Shown: positions 10,501 through 22,500 of the stretch, in pieces
Position numbering within the stretch: position 1 is the first letter of the stretch
How the letters are laid out: the number at the start of each line of letters is the position of its first letter
NCBI GenBank assembly: GCA_021186555.1
Contig: JAJKFL010000013.1
Coordinates: 40,859,144 to 40,923,143, forward strand
Length of the DNA stretch: 64,000 bases
Direction: 5' to 3'
Origin: Reticulitermes speratus
Taxonomy: Eukaryota; Arthropoda; Insecta; Blattodea; Rhinotermitidae
Made by a program: the position numbers and the translations under genes
The notes under the pieces: generated by a model
Told to the model about the DNA's origin: nothing
What the model saw: only the letters and a program-made list of their open reading frames with translations
The model's database searches: none

Positions 10501-13500
10501 AGATCTTACACCGTGCGATTTCTTTCTTTGGGGTTCGTTAAAGACAGCGTTTATGTACCACCATTGCCCACGTCCATCCATGAAATTCGTGATCGGATAA
10601 CGCATGCACTGCAGGCCATTACAGCGGACATGCTACAGCGGGTCTGGGATGAGTTTGATTACCGTGTGGATGTGTGTCGTGTGACCCAGGGTGCACACAT
10701 TGAAGGATTGTAACTACCAAATGAGAAACTTGGACAGTTGCCGCCGCTGACGGTGTATGTTGTGCCCGTGTAAGGTGAGAAATACATATTTTATTCACTT
10801 TTGATACCGCACCATTCTTTTGTGTATGCCCTGTATTTCATGTTGTCGACAAAGCAGCAATAAACCACTCGCGCATATCCCGAGTGCATGTAGCAGTAAT
10901 TTTCCCACCTCTCGCTTACGGAACTTTGTTTACTACTATCTCAACTTGTATACAAACAAGAGAACTGACACTTCATTTGCACTGTGGTGTTAAGTCACTA
11001 CGACGGCCAATTAACTCTTAAGTGTTATTAGGACTATGAATGTATACCTAAAAACTTTCTCGGCATTCAGGATTATTCACATTGGTGCCCGTTCTGCCCC
11101 ATGCTGGTTCATGTGAAGACATCGGAAATGATCCAAACACAAAATACCAAATACTGCAGGTTTTACACCAAAACGTAAGAAGCGTTATTTGAGGTTCTCA
11201 CAGCGGCGACTATGAAAATTACGGTATTCGCGGACATGAAGCCGCTCAGTGTGACAGAAATCTACGAAGGTTTCTGCTGAATATGTTGCCTCTGTTCTCT
11301 CGGTGCCCAAACGTCCCACTGCAGAAGACAGAACTCTCTAATAACCATTAATTTCGTACATCTATAGCTTGCTATACAAAACACTGCAAAGATAAAGAAT
11401 GCCCACCGTGTTGATGAAAGCTTCATATAAAGAGAAAGGGATTTAAGAGTAGGCTGTTTCCCGTATGGTGGTGTGGTAAGCTCTGCACATTCTGAGCTGC
11501 TGCGGGAAGACTGCCGTAACTTGCGGTAACCTTGTCTGCTCTAAGTAAAAATACGCAGTATAAAGGAGTTAGCTACATGTTGTGACGGCCTTCTTGCGGT
11601 AACCTTGTCTGCTCTTCAGACACGTAGCATAAAGGAGTTAACTACCAACGTTTTTTGACTGGCCTCACAAACTTCCGAAAAGGAACAAAACGGAGATCCA
11701 CTTCTGACTTCACATATGCGTGGTAGTCTACTTTACTTGTCACGCACTTGTTTATCTTAATAACAGGCACACAATATAAATTATAAAGCTCTTCGCTAAG
11801 TAAATTTCTCTTGTTTCTAACTCCTTTAGCTGCTTCATCGTTGAATTTTCAACATATTTTCAAACTTAATGTAACGGTAACGTTTACCTGTACGAAGACA
11901 TCAATCCACTACACATACACGGAGCACGGTCATTACAAGTTACACACACGTTTAACTTCGGCGCTGGTGGACGTTTGGCCACTACTATGGGGGCGGGGGG
12001 TGGCGTCCATGTGCACACTGGATACGACAGTGTTTGAAACACAGAGACGGTCTGGATGGGATATTTATTTATTTATTTAGCGATGCTGTCAATAACCCAG
12101 ACTATACAGCAACAAATGACTGGATGGCGGCGAATTATATGAACTGGAAATTGTGTGAAAGAAGGCGGTCGTGACAGAATTTATGGTAGGCTTCCTACCC
12201 GAGCATTCTCCTGGAGGGAATGAAGAAAACCATCAACCACGGTCCGGATGGTCGGTGCTACGACCGAGGATCAAAATAAGCACCTCCAAATACAAGCCAG
12301 ACACATTACCACTCCGGTCAACTTGCTGAGTTTGTCGGAACTAAAACTTCGGCCATTCAGTTCGTTCCATTAATGACTCCATTCTCCAGGTATCAACCTT
12401 ACCTGTAACGATAATCGCTGCTTGTACAGAGCACAATCATAAAGAGACGCCGTATGACAACTTACATTAGTTCTGTAGATCCTCTTGATGCACTGGGCTG
12501 CCGTCATCCGATGCCCGTTTCTGGCGTAGTCCAGCTGAAGTCTTGTCTTCACGAACCAGATGGGATTAGTAGCAGTACATGCCACAAAACCTGCAGCATA
12601 AAATAATTGTGACAGTGATGTACAGTTTATACATTGTGATCCCTTCGACCATTTTAGTGCTTTTAAAAACGGGACGAGTGAGGGTGTCTGTCGAAATGTT
12701 CAATTCCACGGAAAGCACCGTTACTTCCTGTAAAAAAAAAAACCAACTCAATTTCACAGAGTATAAAGGGGGGGGGGGGGGGGGGGGGGGGGGGACTGCA
12801 TCAAATGATGATGATTCGAAAAATGACATATCAAGGAACTCGGATAACGGCAAACCACGTTTTATTACCCTCCGCTAGATCAGTACCGAGTAGATAAGAA
12901 ACGATTGTTCGCTAATCGTAATTTCGTAAGGTGAAACTTTTTTAAACAAACGAATAAAGAAATGACAAAATATTTTGTGTAAGTCGCTTATCATTTCAAT
13001 AAGAACGTCAAATTTGTTTACGACTATCAATATGGAGGTAATGTACAAATACCTTTCTTGTCACCACACACAATGAAACCATTACCACATGGAATCACAT
13101 GGATAATCAAAATTACGTAAGCTTACACACATCAATACAGTTCATCTGAAGGCTGATTGTTCTTTAACCCGAGTTCGATGTGTCCTGGAAGCACTTCCCA
13201 AAATTCAAGGTAAGTTACACAAATAATACAAGGCTGACACCCTCAAACATGATACTACTGCAGCGACAGATGGCGATAAACAATCATAATGCCTCAGGCC
13301 GGGCATGTCAGATTTCGTTCACGGTTTATGGCCTACCCTTCGGAAGGAAAAAGGTCATATCCGTTTTCGTCCAAGGGCATGTCAATTTTCGTACACAGTC
13401 AATCCTCTAGCCTTCGGGAGGAAAAAGACCGTATGCATGTTTGAAATAAAGTTGACTTAATTTAATGAGAATCCTTTATTAAAACGATGTACTAAAAACA

Positions 13501-16500
13501 CAATTTTTATCAAGCAATGTAGCCTTATTTTATATTGTAAGTACCCTGCATTTTATCATAAGTCTAATATCAACCAACACATGCACAAGATTATTGACAT
13601 ATATAAAATGAATTTGAGACCCCTACATATGTTTCAGCAAATGAGTTGCCATGTTCAAGGGGTTTTTAGTAGAGAATTACAAGAGCTTTTTACATCCAAG
13701 TATACAGTATGGTTAATAACCCCTTAAGATGGCATCTCGTTTGCTGAAACATATGTAGGGGGCTCAAATACATTTTATATGTCAATAATATTGTGCATTT
13801 GTTGCTTTGTATTAGACTAATGTCGCCTTAGTTTAATTAAATTCTTAAATAAGTATAATTACAACAAGGACTAAAATACAGGTGGGCAGAGTTCAGTCAT
13901 CATTTTGATTTACCTAGTATGATGGCGGGCCCGGAAACGAGATTGAACTAATTGTGTTACAGAGTTAAGCTAGGGACGCCATTTAGTAAACATGGATCAG
14001 TGATCGGCTGTACACCGTGCGTTCGCCGTAGAGACGTTTTTAAAAAATAACGACTCGGTGATACCAACGCAACAAATATTCAAATGACATTTTAACACTG
14101 AGAGTCAATGAACGGTTCCTGATCACAACACTATCAAGAACTGCGTACAGAAGTTTCGAACCACGGCTTCTGCAACAAGCAGAAAACCTGTGTTGAATTA
14201 AATAATACCACTTCACGAATAATAATAAATGTACCTCTGTCACCATCTGCAGACTGAGTGATTGTGCCATGCGTCATAAAACATCATTTCACGTTACATT
14301 CCCCAGTCAAGCCCTTGCTCTCCACTGCACAGACTAGTCAGCCTGTATTACTCTGTATCGCCCTTCCCATCATCCTGACAGACTCTCCAGTAGTTAAATA
14401 TCACGAGATTGCAGCGACCTCTTTGGCGCCCAGACCGGGATATGAAGTGGTGACGTCAGAACACCGACGACGCAGTGCATGAACAAGTGAAGGGCCAGGT
14501 GATCCTCTTACCTATCTGCATATCGCTCTCAGAATAAGAACAATGACAGCTACAAACTGTGAGCGTAGAAGGTAAGAGCAGGGATCAGTTAGAAACAGTA
14601 ATCGAACTTGATTGGCTGAATAAAAAAAAGTAAGTAACATGTTAATAGAAACTAATTGGCTAAACATGTTGGTGGATAGGGGTGAAAACAAAGGTTACGT
14701 CATTCAAGCTGACCAAGCACGATTTGGCAACCACATACCTGGACACCTCGGTACTGTTTTTTATTGACAGGGATATTTTATTTTTCATGGCGCAACAGCC
14801 CCTAGTGGGCCAGGGCCTCCTCATTGTCGAGGCTTCACTATCATACTCAGACACATCGCATTCGGTAGGATTCCTCTTGACGAGAGACATCCATGCCCCT
14901 GGCGGGATTCGAAGCCGCAATCCCAGGAAGCGAGCGGCCGTAGACCCATGCCTTAGACGGCGCGGCCATTGGGATCGGCACTGTTGATGGGGATGCAAAC
15001 ATGAACAATAGCCATGAACGAAAACGGATATACCCTTCGAGGGGCTTGAGAACTACCTGCTTATCTCGCGACCGAAAACGGATATGATTTTGAAACCTTC
15101 GACTGACCGTGAACGAAAACTGACATCCCCCTCAGGGGCCAGACTGCAATCTAGGAACAAGCCACTTCACGTGGGTAAGGTTAAGATACATGTGATATGG
15201 AAGCAACAGTAATCAGATCCTCCCGATCTTTAACACAGGGAATGGGAAAGAAAAAATTCACACAGAAGAAAACATTCAGGACCCACATGCCCATGTTTCG
15301 TCACCTTCATTTAAGACAATGTCATAATACAGAAGACATTACAGATCGTAAGAGGTAAAGGCAAAGTTCACCCTAGAACAGGCCATGAAGGCCCAGAGAG
15401 GGAGTAGAGTTATAGCTCTACTCTTTCCCTAACCTCGGCCCTAGATGGGGGTGGGTGGTCAACGCCACACCCCGGCCGCTTTACCCCCGGGGAATGACCC
15501 AGTACCCATTGTACAGGAGGCTGGGTAGGCCCCAGGGCCAGTCTGGACGGGTGATAAAAATCTCGCCCCCACCGGAATTCGATCCCCGGACCGTCCAGCT
15601 CGTAGCGAGTCGCTATACCGACTACGCCAGACCAATATAGGATCATTATTTTATCTGACAATTCTCGTTTGTCACTTCCTGCAGGCAAGTCCAACTCAGC
15701 CGACAACCCACAAACGCAGCGGAATAACGGCAGGAAGTGACAACGATGTCAGACAAAATTAAGACACTGTATTTGGAAACTATAGTACCAAATGTCTGCC
15801 AGTCCAATAGTTACGCCAATGCCGTCATTCAGTTCTAACGCTGTATGTGCAGGATGATAATGCAGGAGTCACGATTCACATAAAGAAGTCACACGTTCAG
15901 AGTGCTAATGATGCACACCAACTAACGCTTCTGAACACATTTGGGCAAGCCAGAGCCCCATTTCGAAGCTTTCAGACCGTGATAAAAGAAGAATCAAACA
16001 GAACATTTCGTAACATTCTGAATTACGTATTACTACATTAACATTCACCACCGTAAAAACTGCAGATCTCACATTACGGTGGTAGGAAGCGATCCGATCG
16101 CTCGTCCGTCTACAGACCGAGTCGAATCAGCCTACGCTGGCAGTGGACTGGTGAGTTGCCACGCTCGGTTACCTTTAGTGGATAAAGTGTATTAGCACGC
16201 GTCAGTTCTGACACACAGCCACTCCTTCATACCATTACAGTCTTTTGGGATGTGAAGGCATTTCGATCCTTAAGACAGAGACATGTTCCTCTGAAACGTC
16301 GGTGCCTGCGTACAAAACTACATGGTGTCACATCCCACATCACCACCACCGTAAGGAAGACTCGCAATTCCTTCCAGTCACTGAAATCGTGGCATCTTAA
16401 ATCGTTCCACAAGCAGCTCTTAAGACACGTAGTGAGGTCTGTAGGAATCACGGGGGGGGGGGGGGGGGGGGGGGGGGGGTGGGGATAAAAAAGGAAGAAA

Positions 16501-19500
16501 GATATGGAAGGACAGACAGATAGATACAGGCATTAACTGTATAGATAATTGCACAGACAGTACAACAGAAAACCAATGCGCGTCTTGGGGATTACAGACA
16601 TCAGTTGGTCTGATGGGAACAGTAAATCTCAATTACTGATCAAGCAACTAACACAGGTTATCACCTGATTTCGAACACCTTTGCATAATACAGTCACCTC
16701 AGTAGCTGCCGCCTCACTTTTACACCTGAGGCCAGAAAGTTTCCGAAACGCTGTGCGTTTCATTCGAGACACCAGACGATGGGCGAGGTCAATAAATCCA
16801 TTAACCCTCTGCAATACGGGTATACAATCGTCAGAGTAATTCCGAATTGCTAGCGTAGATGAATGTGAGACATATCTTTTGAGTGAATCGAAAAAGAAAG
16901 GCAGAATTGGTCGTGGCATATTTTGGGGTAAACAGTGTGGTGAAGATCCCAGTCTTCTGGGACACGATGCCGTGGAGCTTGCCACCACCATGTTCAGGGC
17001 AGTCCAATTCACTCTAAACCATCCTGACGATGGAGGCAGCAGATTCCTCCTAAACGTTAGTACTTACAGCTCGGGACAAACTTTGCGGCCCTACACGCTG
17101 CGGAAATACGTGGGAGGAAACGAGGAAGTCAACACGTCTTATCACTGCTGTGAGCATGTAATAAACGGTGACCAGTGAAAGGTGGCTATGTTTTAACTGG
17201 AAGATTTCTCCACAAGTTTCATCCGGGGCGAAAGGAACCCCACCCAGGCCGTCAAGGTCAAAACTTTACTCCGGAGTAGACAACAGTACATACTCTACCA
17301 CGATATTTGGAGAACTAAAGAAGCTAGTAAAAGCTTCGCAAGCGCGTTACGTTGCCAGATGGATAAAACTGAAACTGACAGTTAAAAAGCAAATAAGGTT
17401 AATCCAAAAACGAGGCGACATTCTGCTTGAATGTTGCCTTCATGACCTATCATATCGTATTACTAAAATGTTCAAAGGGCATGCAGTTACGGACTGGTGT
17501 TATGAAGGGTGCAGTGACGCAAATCACCTCCTTCAGAGATATAGTCTTCGTAACAGACATACACACAGTAATCTTTGCGTGACCCGCAAATCCAATATTA
17601 ACCGGTTTTCAGCTCAACAACAGCCACACAGTATGTATTTTCATAACGCATATGGATGCACGTCCATGCTCTTATGTACGTGATGTGTGTGTGATATGAA
17701 CTGACAATTATGGCAATTATCATGCGTGTGTTAATATTATGACTTGCAAATGGAGGCAAATAATATGCTATCCATATAGGAGTCGTTTGGCAAAAGGAAA
17801 CTGTTCTGAAGAATCGAGTTATAAACTTTTGCTAATAAAAACTTCACGATAAAGCGCATATCCTCCGCCTGGATCACTATCCGATGTCTTACTAAATGCC
17901 TCGGAATCATTTTGGCCATGGGAAAAGAACACAAAGTATTTTCCCATTGTTTTTTTTACATAGAACCTATTAAAATTCTTCTTCTTTTACCGTCTCTGTA
18001 TTTTTATAGGATGTCACAATCTAACGTTTCCACTGTTTGTATGTTTCGTTTCAGGAAATAAAACTGATTTATAAATGTTTTGGTCACTTCTGGGTCAGTC
18101 GGGAAAGATTTTATAAATTCGCAGCATTTCCTAACCATATCGAGCAACGATCAACTTTTACAAAAAGTGGAGGAGTTAGCCAAGTCGTTCTGGCTTAAGA
18201 CACGACTTTCGGACTGATTACATGCACCGGAGTCATTCTTCAGCAGCTCATCCTCAGCAAGACAAGAAATGCCTCGCACTTTATGGCATCCGAAGGTTTA
18301 TTACCTTGTTTTAAAGCGCCCGCCACCTGTTCACATACCACGCCAGTTGAACGCAGTCTAAATCATCCCACCATAATTCTTTCACATGGGTCAGAAGCTG
18401 ACGTGTCCCATTCAATTTCAGTCCGTCCTGTTTTTTTTTTCTGGGCCTTCCGAATGACATATTCTGAAGGCAAGTTGGAAGTAACGGCGGTCAAGCATCT
18501 CCGTGTTCTACACCATTCTCAACTGAACAGGGTACGTACAAGACAAACGTTTGCCTATTCGGACACTAAATCTCAAGTCGACTTTCCATTGCGCGGGGCG
18601 AACTAAATACGGTTTTCTAATGCCTTCATAGAACAGTCATTGATGTAATCAAATAGAAGAGATGTCCAGCAAGAGAAAATGAACTGTCTGCGTCGTCAGC
18701 ATACAAATGTACACAATCAACAGGAGGATGAGGCGATTTCCAATTTGACAGCAATTACGCAAGGCATTTTAGCGCGTGGCACACTTAAGTAACTCTAACA
18801 GCTCCCACAATCTCGTGCGAATGTAACGAGACAAACCTAATACGCAGGGCAAACTTCGCCATCTCTTCTGCAATTTCCACCACCACCTGGGCACACAAAG
18901 TCTGTGAACACGAACCAGACTTAACTGCTTAGGAATACGCAGACCATGTACATCTGTTAAATTAAAACCAGCACTCCACCGACAAGGTATCGAGTTCGAG
19001 TAGTCCGTGTTTATTAAAACATTCGTCCAAAGCTTAGTGACGACTGATCACTGTACATCGCATACAGCTTTCCTGTTAGTCATGGCCTGGTCACGAAGAC
19101 TGGTCTCAGCCACATCTGCACGAAAGAACAGTCCTAAATCTATGTATGTAGGCCTATACAGTAGTCCCCCGTATCCGCGGGTGATACGTTCCAAGACCTA
19201 CCGCGGATGCCCGAAACCGCGGATAGTAGCGAACCATTTAAATAAAAGCGCAGAGTAAACTTTAGATCGACTAAAGTCGACGCTGGCAAATTAAAACGTA
19301 AATACTTAAATCGACCATGGTCGACTTTGTCAGTGAATGTGTTAATATTTTCGGGCCACGGTAAACCGCGGATACCGAACCAGCGGATACGGGGGTTCTA
19401 CTGTGTATATATATATATATATGCACGCACAGTAATAAGTGATCTTCCGAAGTTTCGTTTTAAAAGATTCACGTTGCCTCGCCAATGAAAGTTTCAGGAC

Positions 19501-22500
19501 AGAAAGAACAGCATTCAAAATAACTCTGGTTTACTTTAAAAGATGTGTAACATAACAATCGCTTTCAAACTCATGATTCGTCTTATCTGCAAATACTCAA
19601 GATTCTCCTTTTGTGTGCGTCTTATTTCATACGCTCTCAGTATCTCCGACTATATCGCTGAATATAGTCTTCAAAGTAATAACCGTAATGACCAATATGA
19701 TCTAAATAATAATAATTATTATTATGAGCTCGAAAATGTTCTTCAGTAAATGACAAAACAGAGATATTTACAGTGTCTGTCTGTAACACATATTGATAAA
19801 CTTGACCCAATATTTAAGCAACTTCAAGTAAAATTCAGACCCTTTGTTCGTGCTTTGTGTAAGGACATAACAAAATTCCCTGAAGTGCCACGCTAGCAGT
19901 TCTGGATGGATTCTCACTGTGCCTTTTCGATTGTTTACACAACTGTTTTATATTACATGTAGAAGGGGACCTGCGAGACAAACACGTGGCACATTTGAAG
20001 TAACTGCGCAAAACGACCACTTAACTTTAACAAATACTGGAACTATCTAATTTGCTTCTAATCGAATTGCTAAATGATGACATACATCTTAATGGAAATA
20101 AATGGATCCATAATTTAGCACCGCGCTGGCTTCAAACGAAATAACAGATATACTGAAAGTTGCGTAAGTCTCGTCAGCGTTCTTTACAATGGCTCATATT
20201 AACACAGCATATGCAGATTTCAGCATGTACGAGTATGCTGAACTGCTGAGTTGAAAGGCGTGCTTACGGAATCCACACAAATATCCATTCCCACAGCAAG
20301 AACTCGTTTAAAACAAAAATAACAAGCAGTTATTTACTGTACCGCACAAAATTCGCAGTCGGGAAGAAGAAACAACATAAATTAGTTGAGGGCGTAAGTT
20401 AATAACCACCCATTCCGTAGCCAATAAATGTACTGATTGAGCTATCCCGATGTATCATATTCATCTCCGTTGGGATAATGAAAGCATAGGCAGACAATCC
20501 AAGAAGAAAGAAACCACTAACACATATATGCTCCTGCCAGGCAAAATGAAACTTATGAAGACCTCGAAATAAATGGCTGAGGACAATACCTAAACCCGTC
20601 GAAGTAAAAGCAGCCACGCGGTCTGGTCGCATAAGCCTACGGTACTGGATCACTCGAATACCAGCCCTCGGGCCCAACTACTGCTCGGTGTATGGATGTT
20701 CTTAAATGTGCTGTGTTGGTAGCACCTGCGACGTGCCGATCTGTAGACTTACGATCTGTGACTTGCAGTTTCAGAATAACTTCTGAACTGGAATGGGCCG
20801 AGAGCCCTAAACCGCGAAAACTGACGAAGCAACGTGAGGAGCTACGGGCTGCGTATAATTGTAATACTGTAGGGATGGTGAACTCCAGAGTGTGAACAGC
20901 ACTGGACATGTAACATAACATGTATGGGAGAAGGGCATGCACAATTTGGTCGCAAAACTTGAACAGCATTGAAAGTACAGACTTCCTTACTAGTACATAC
21001 TGTGGGCCGGGATAGCGTAGTCGGTACAGCGACTCGCTACGAGATGGACGGTCCGAGGATTGAATCCCGGTGGGGGCAAGATTTCCAGCACCCGTCCGGA
21101 CCGGCCCCGGGGCCTACCCAGCCGGTACCGGGTCATTCCCGGGGGTAAAACGGCCGGTGAGTGGCGTTGACCACCCACCCCTATCTAGCGCCGAGATTAA
21201 AGAAAGAGTATATCTATACCTCTACTCTCCCTCTGGGCCTTCATGGCCTGTTCTAGGGTGAACTTTACTAGTACATATTCCACGACTATAATATTCCATG
21301 GCGTTAATGGTTAGTACTGAGCAGACATAAAATCAACTAATTTCTGTCCCTTGGAAGGAGCTTCCAAGAACCTAACATTGTACAATCAATCAACCAACCA
21401 ATAAAATCTTCTACGGTGCAACAGCCCGATATCGAGCCTTGGTCTCCTGCTTCAGGTTTCGGGACATGCCATGTTTTACGGGGAGATGTCAGCCTCTTGC
21501 CCAACCCCCAAACTGGAAGACCAGGGTTTCGTATTTCTGACCCACGGAGCGGGGAGACCCAGCTATACCCCCAGGCATTGGGTAGCTCGGGACATCAAGA
21601 GCGCCACTTACCTTACTCACAATAACTGTGAGCCTCTGAGGGTAATAAACCCACTACACGTCTGTGTGTTTACCGAGTGACACTATTAACACGGTGCTCC
21701 ACAATCGTAGGTGTTCCATTCCGAAGGCTAAATGTTAGTTAATCTGAGCAGCATCCCGATGACTACCGGGGAAGGCTTCTGACAGTAACGACTTCCCGAA
21801 CTTAGCCGTTTTATGCGTCAAACGACAAAATCTTTGACTCCCAACTCGTCAGCCTTCCTCCGAGCACCAATAGGCAAAGGATGGGAGTTCGCGATCCTGC
21901 CTTCGAAATCTGAATATTTCCAGTTATAACAAGATCACGAGCAGAACAACAGCAACTTGACATGCCCTATCAGTAAACTACAGGACGTCACAAAACTCAC
22001 GTTAGCAGCGGCGAACAAATCAGATTCGGCAGTGACTTCGGGATGTCCAACCAAGATTTCATGCGCAAATGAAACACTACGATTGTTTATTTGGTTATTT
22101 TACAACGCTAGTTCCACTTACAGGATTATACAGCTAGGTACGCGTGACGGATGATAACAGCAATCACGAAAGAAATGGAATAAAAAAGTTGGTGGGCCGC
22201 TACTGAAGGTAGGACGTACCACCCCGACGTTAGATGGGGGAAGGATCAGTAAGTTATACATACCAGTAGAACAGCATTACCTCGGAACAGGTTTTAAACC
22301 AAGAACTAAGGAATGCGAGTATAAACATGGTCACTATAAATCATACATTTGGACATAAACAGATAAGACGATGCTTCAAAATTTAAATGATTAGAATGCG
22401 TGTTAAAGTCATTAGTCAAAAACCTGGTATCAACAAAATACTTTACAGTCGTCTTATCTAGCTACATTTACTGGCAGAGATAAAGTTGATCCCCACGTGC

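Larger units (their letters stand above)
7551..12465 (-). other. Rim2 intron 4 (about 4.9 kb)
   Basis: This intron contains a SINE with target duplication (7680-8071), a hairpin element (9203-9441), a small inverted-end element (9945-10172), a mariner-type element with a broken transposase (10262-10833), a partial tandem duplication (11520-11647) and a SINE fragment (12055-12300). I recognise nothing at 8100-9200 beyond a possible tRNA-like SINE head near 8600. Confidence 0.85.

Noticed and set aside
9982..10713. A 243-codon plus-strand frame as a host gene
   Set aside because: Only its 3' part is protein-like, and that part is a transposase C terminus lying between TA-flanked inverted ends. 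The upstream part reads through the element's left end and another repeat.
16629..17012. A 127-codon minus-strand frame
   Set aside because: No recognisable motif; an opposite-strand frame overlaps it with equal plausibility, and there are no convincing splice sites or start context.
17168..17683. A 171-codon plus-strand frame
   Set aside because: It is the second-longest open frame here, but its composition is random-looking and no domain or repeat family was recognised.
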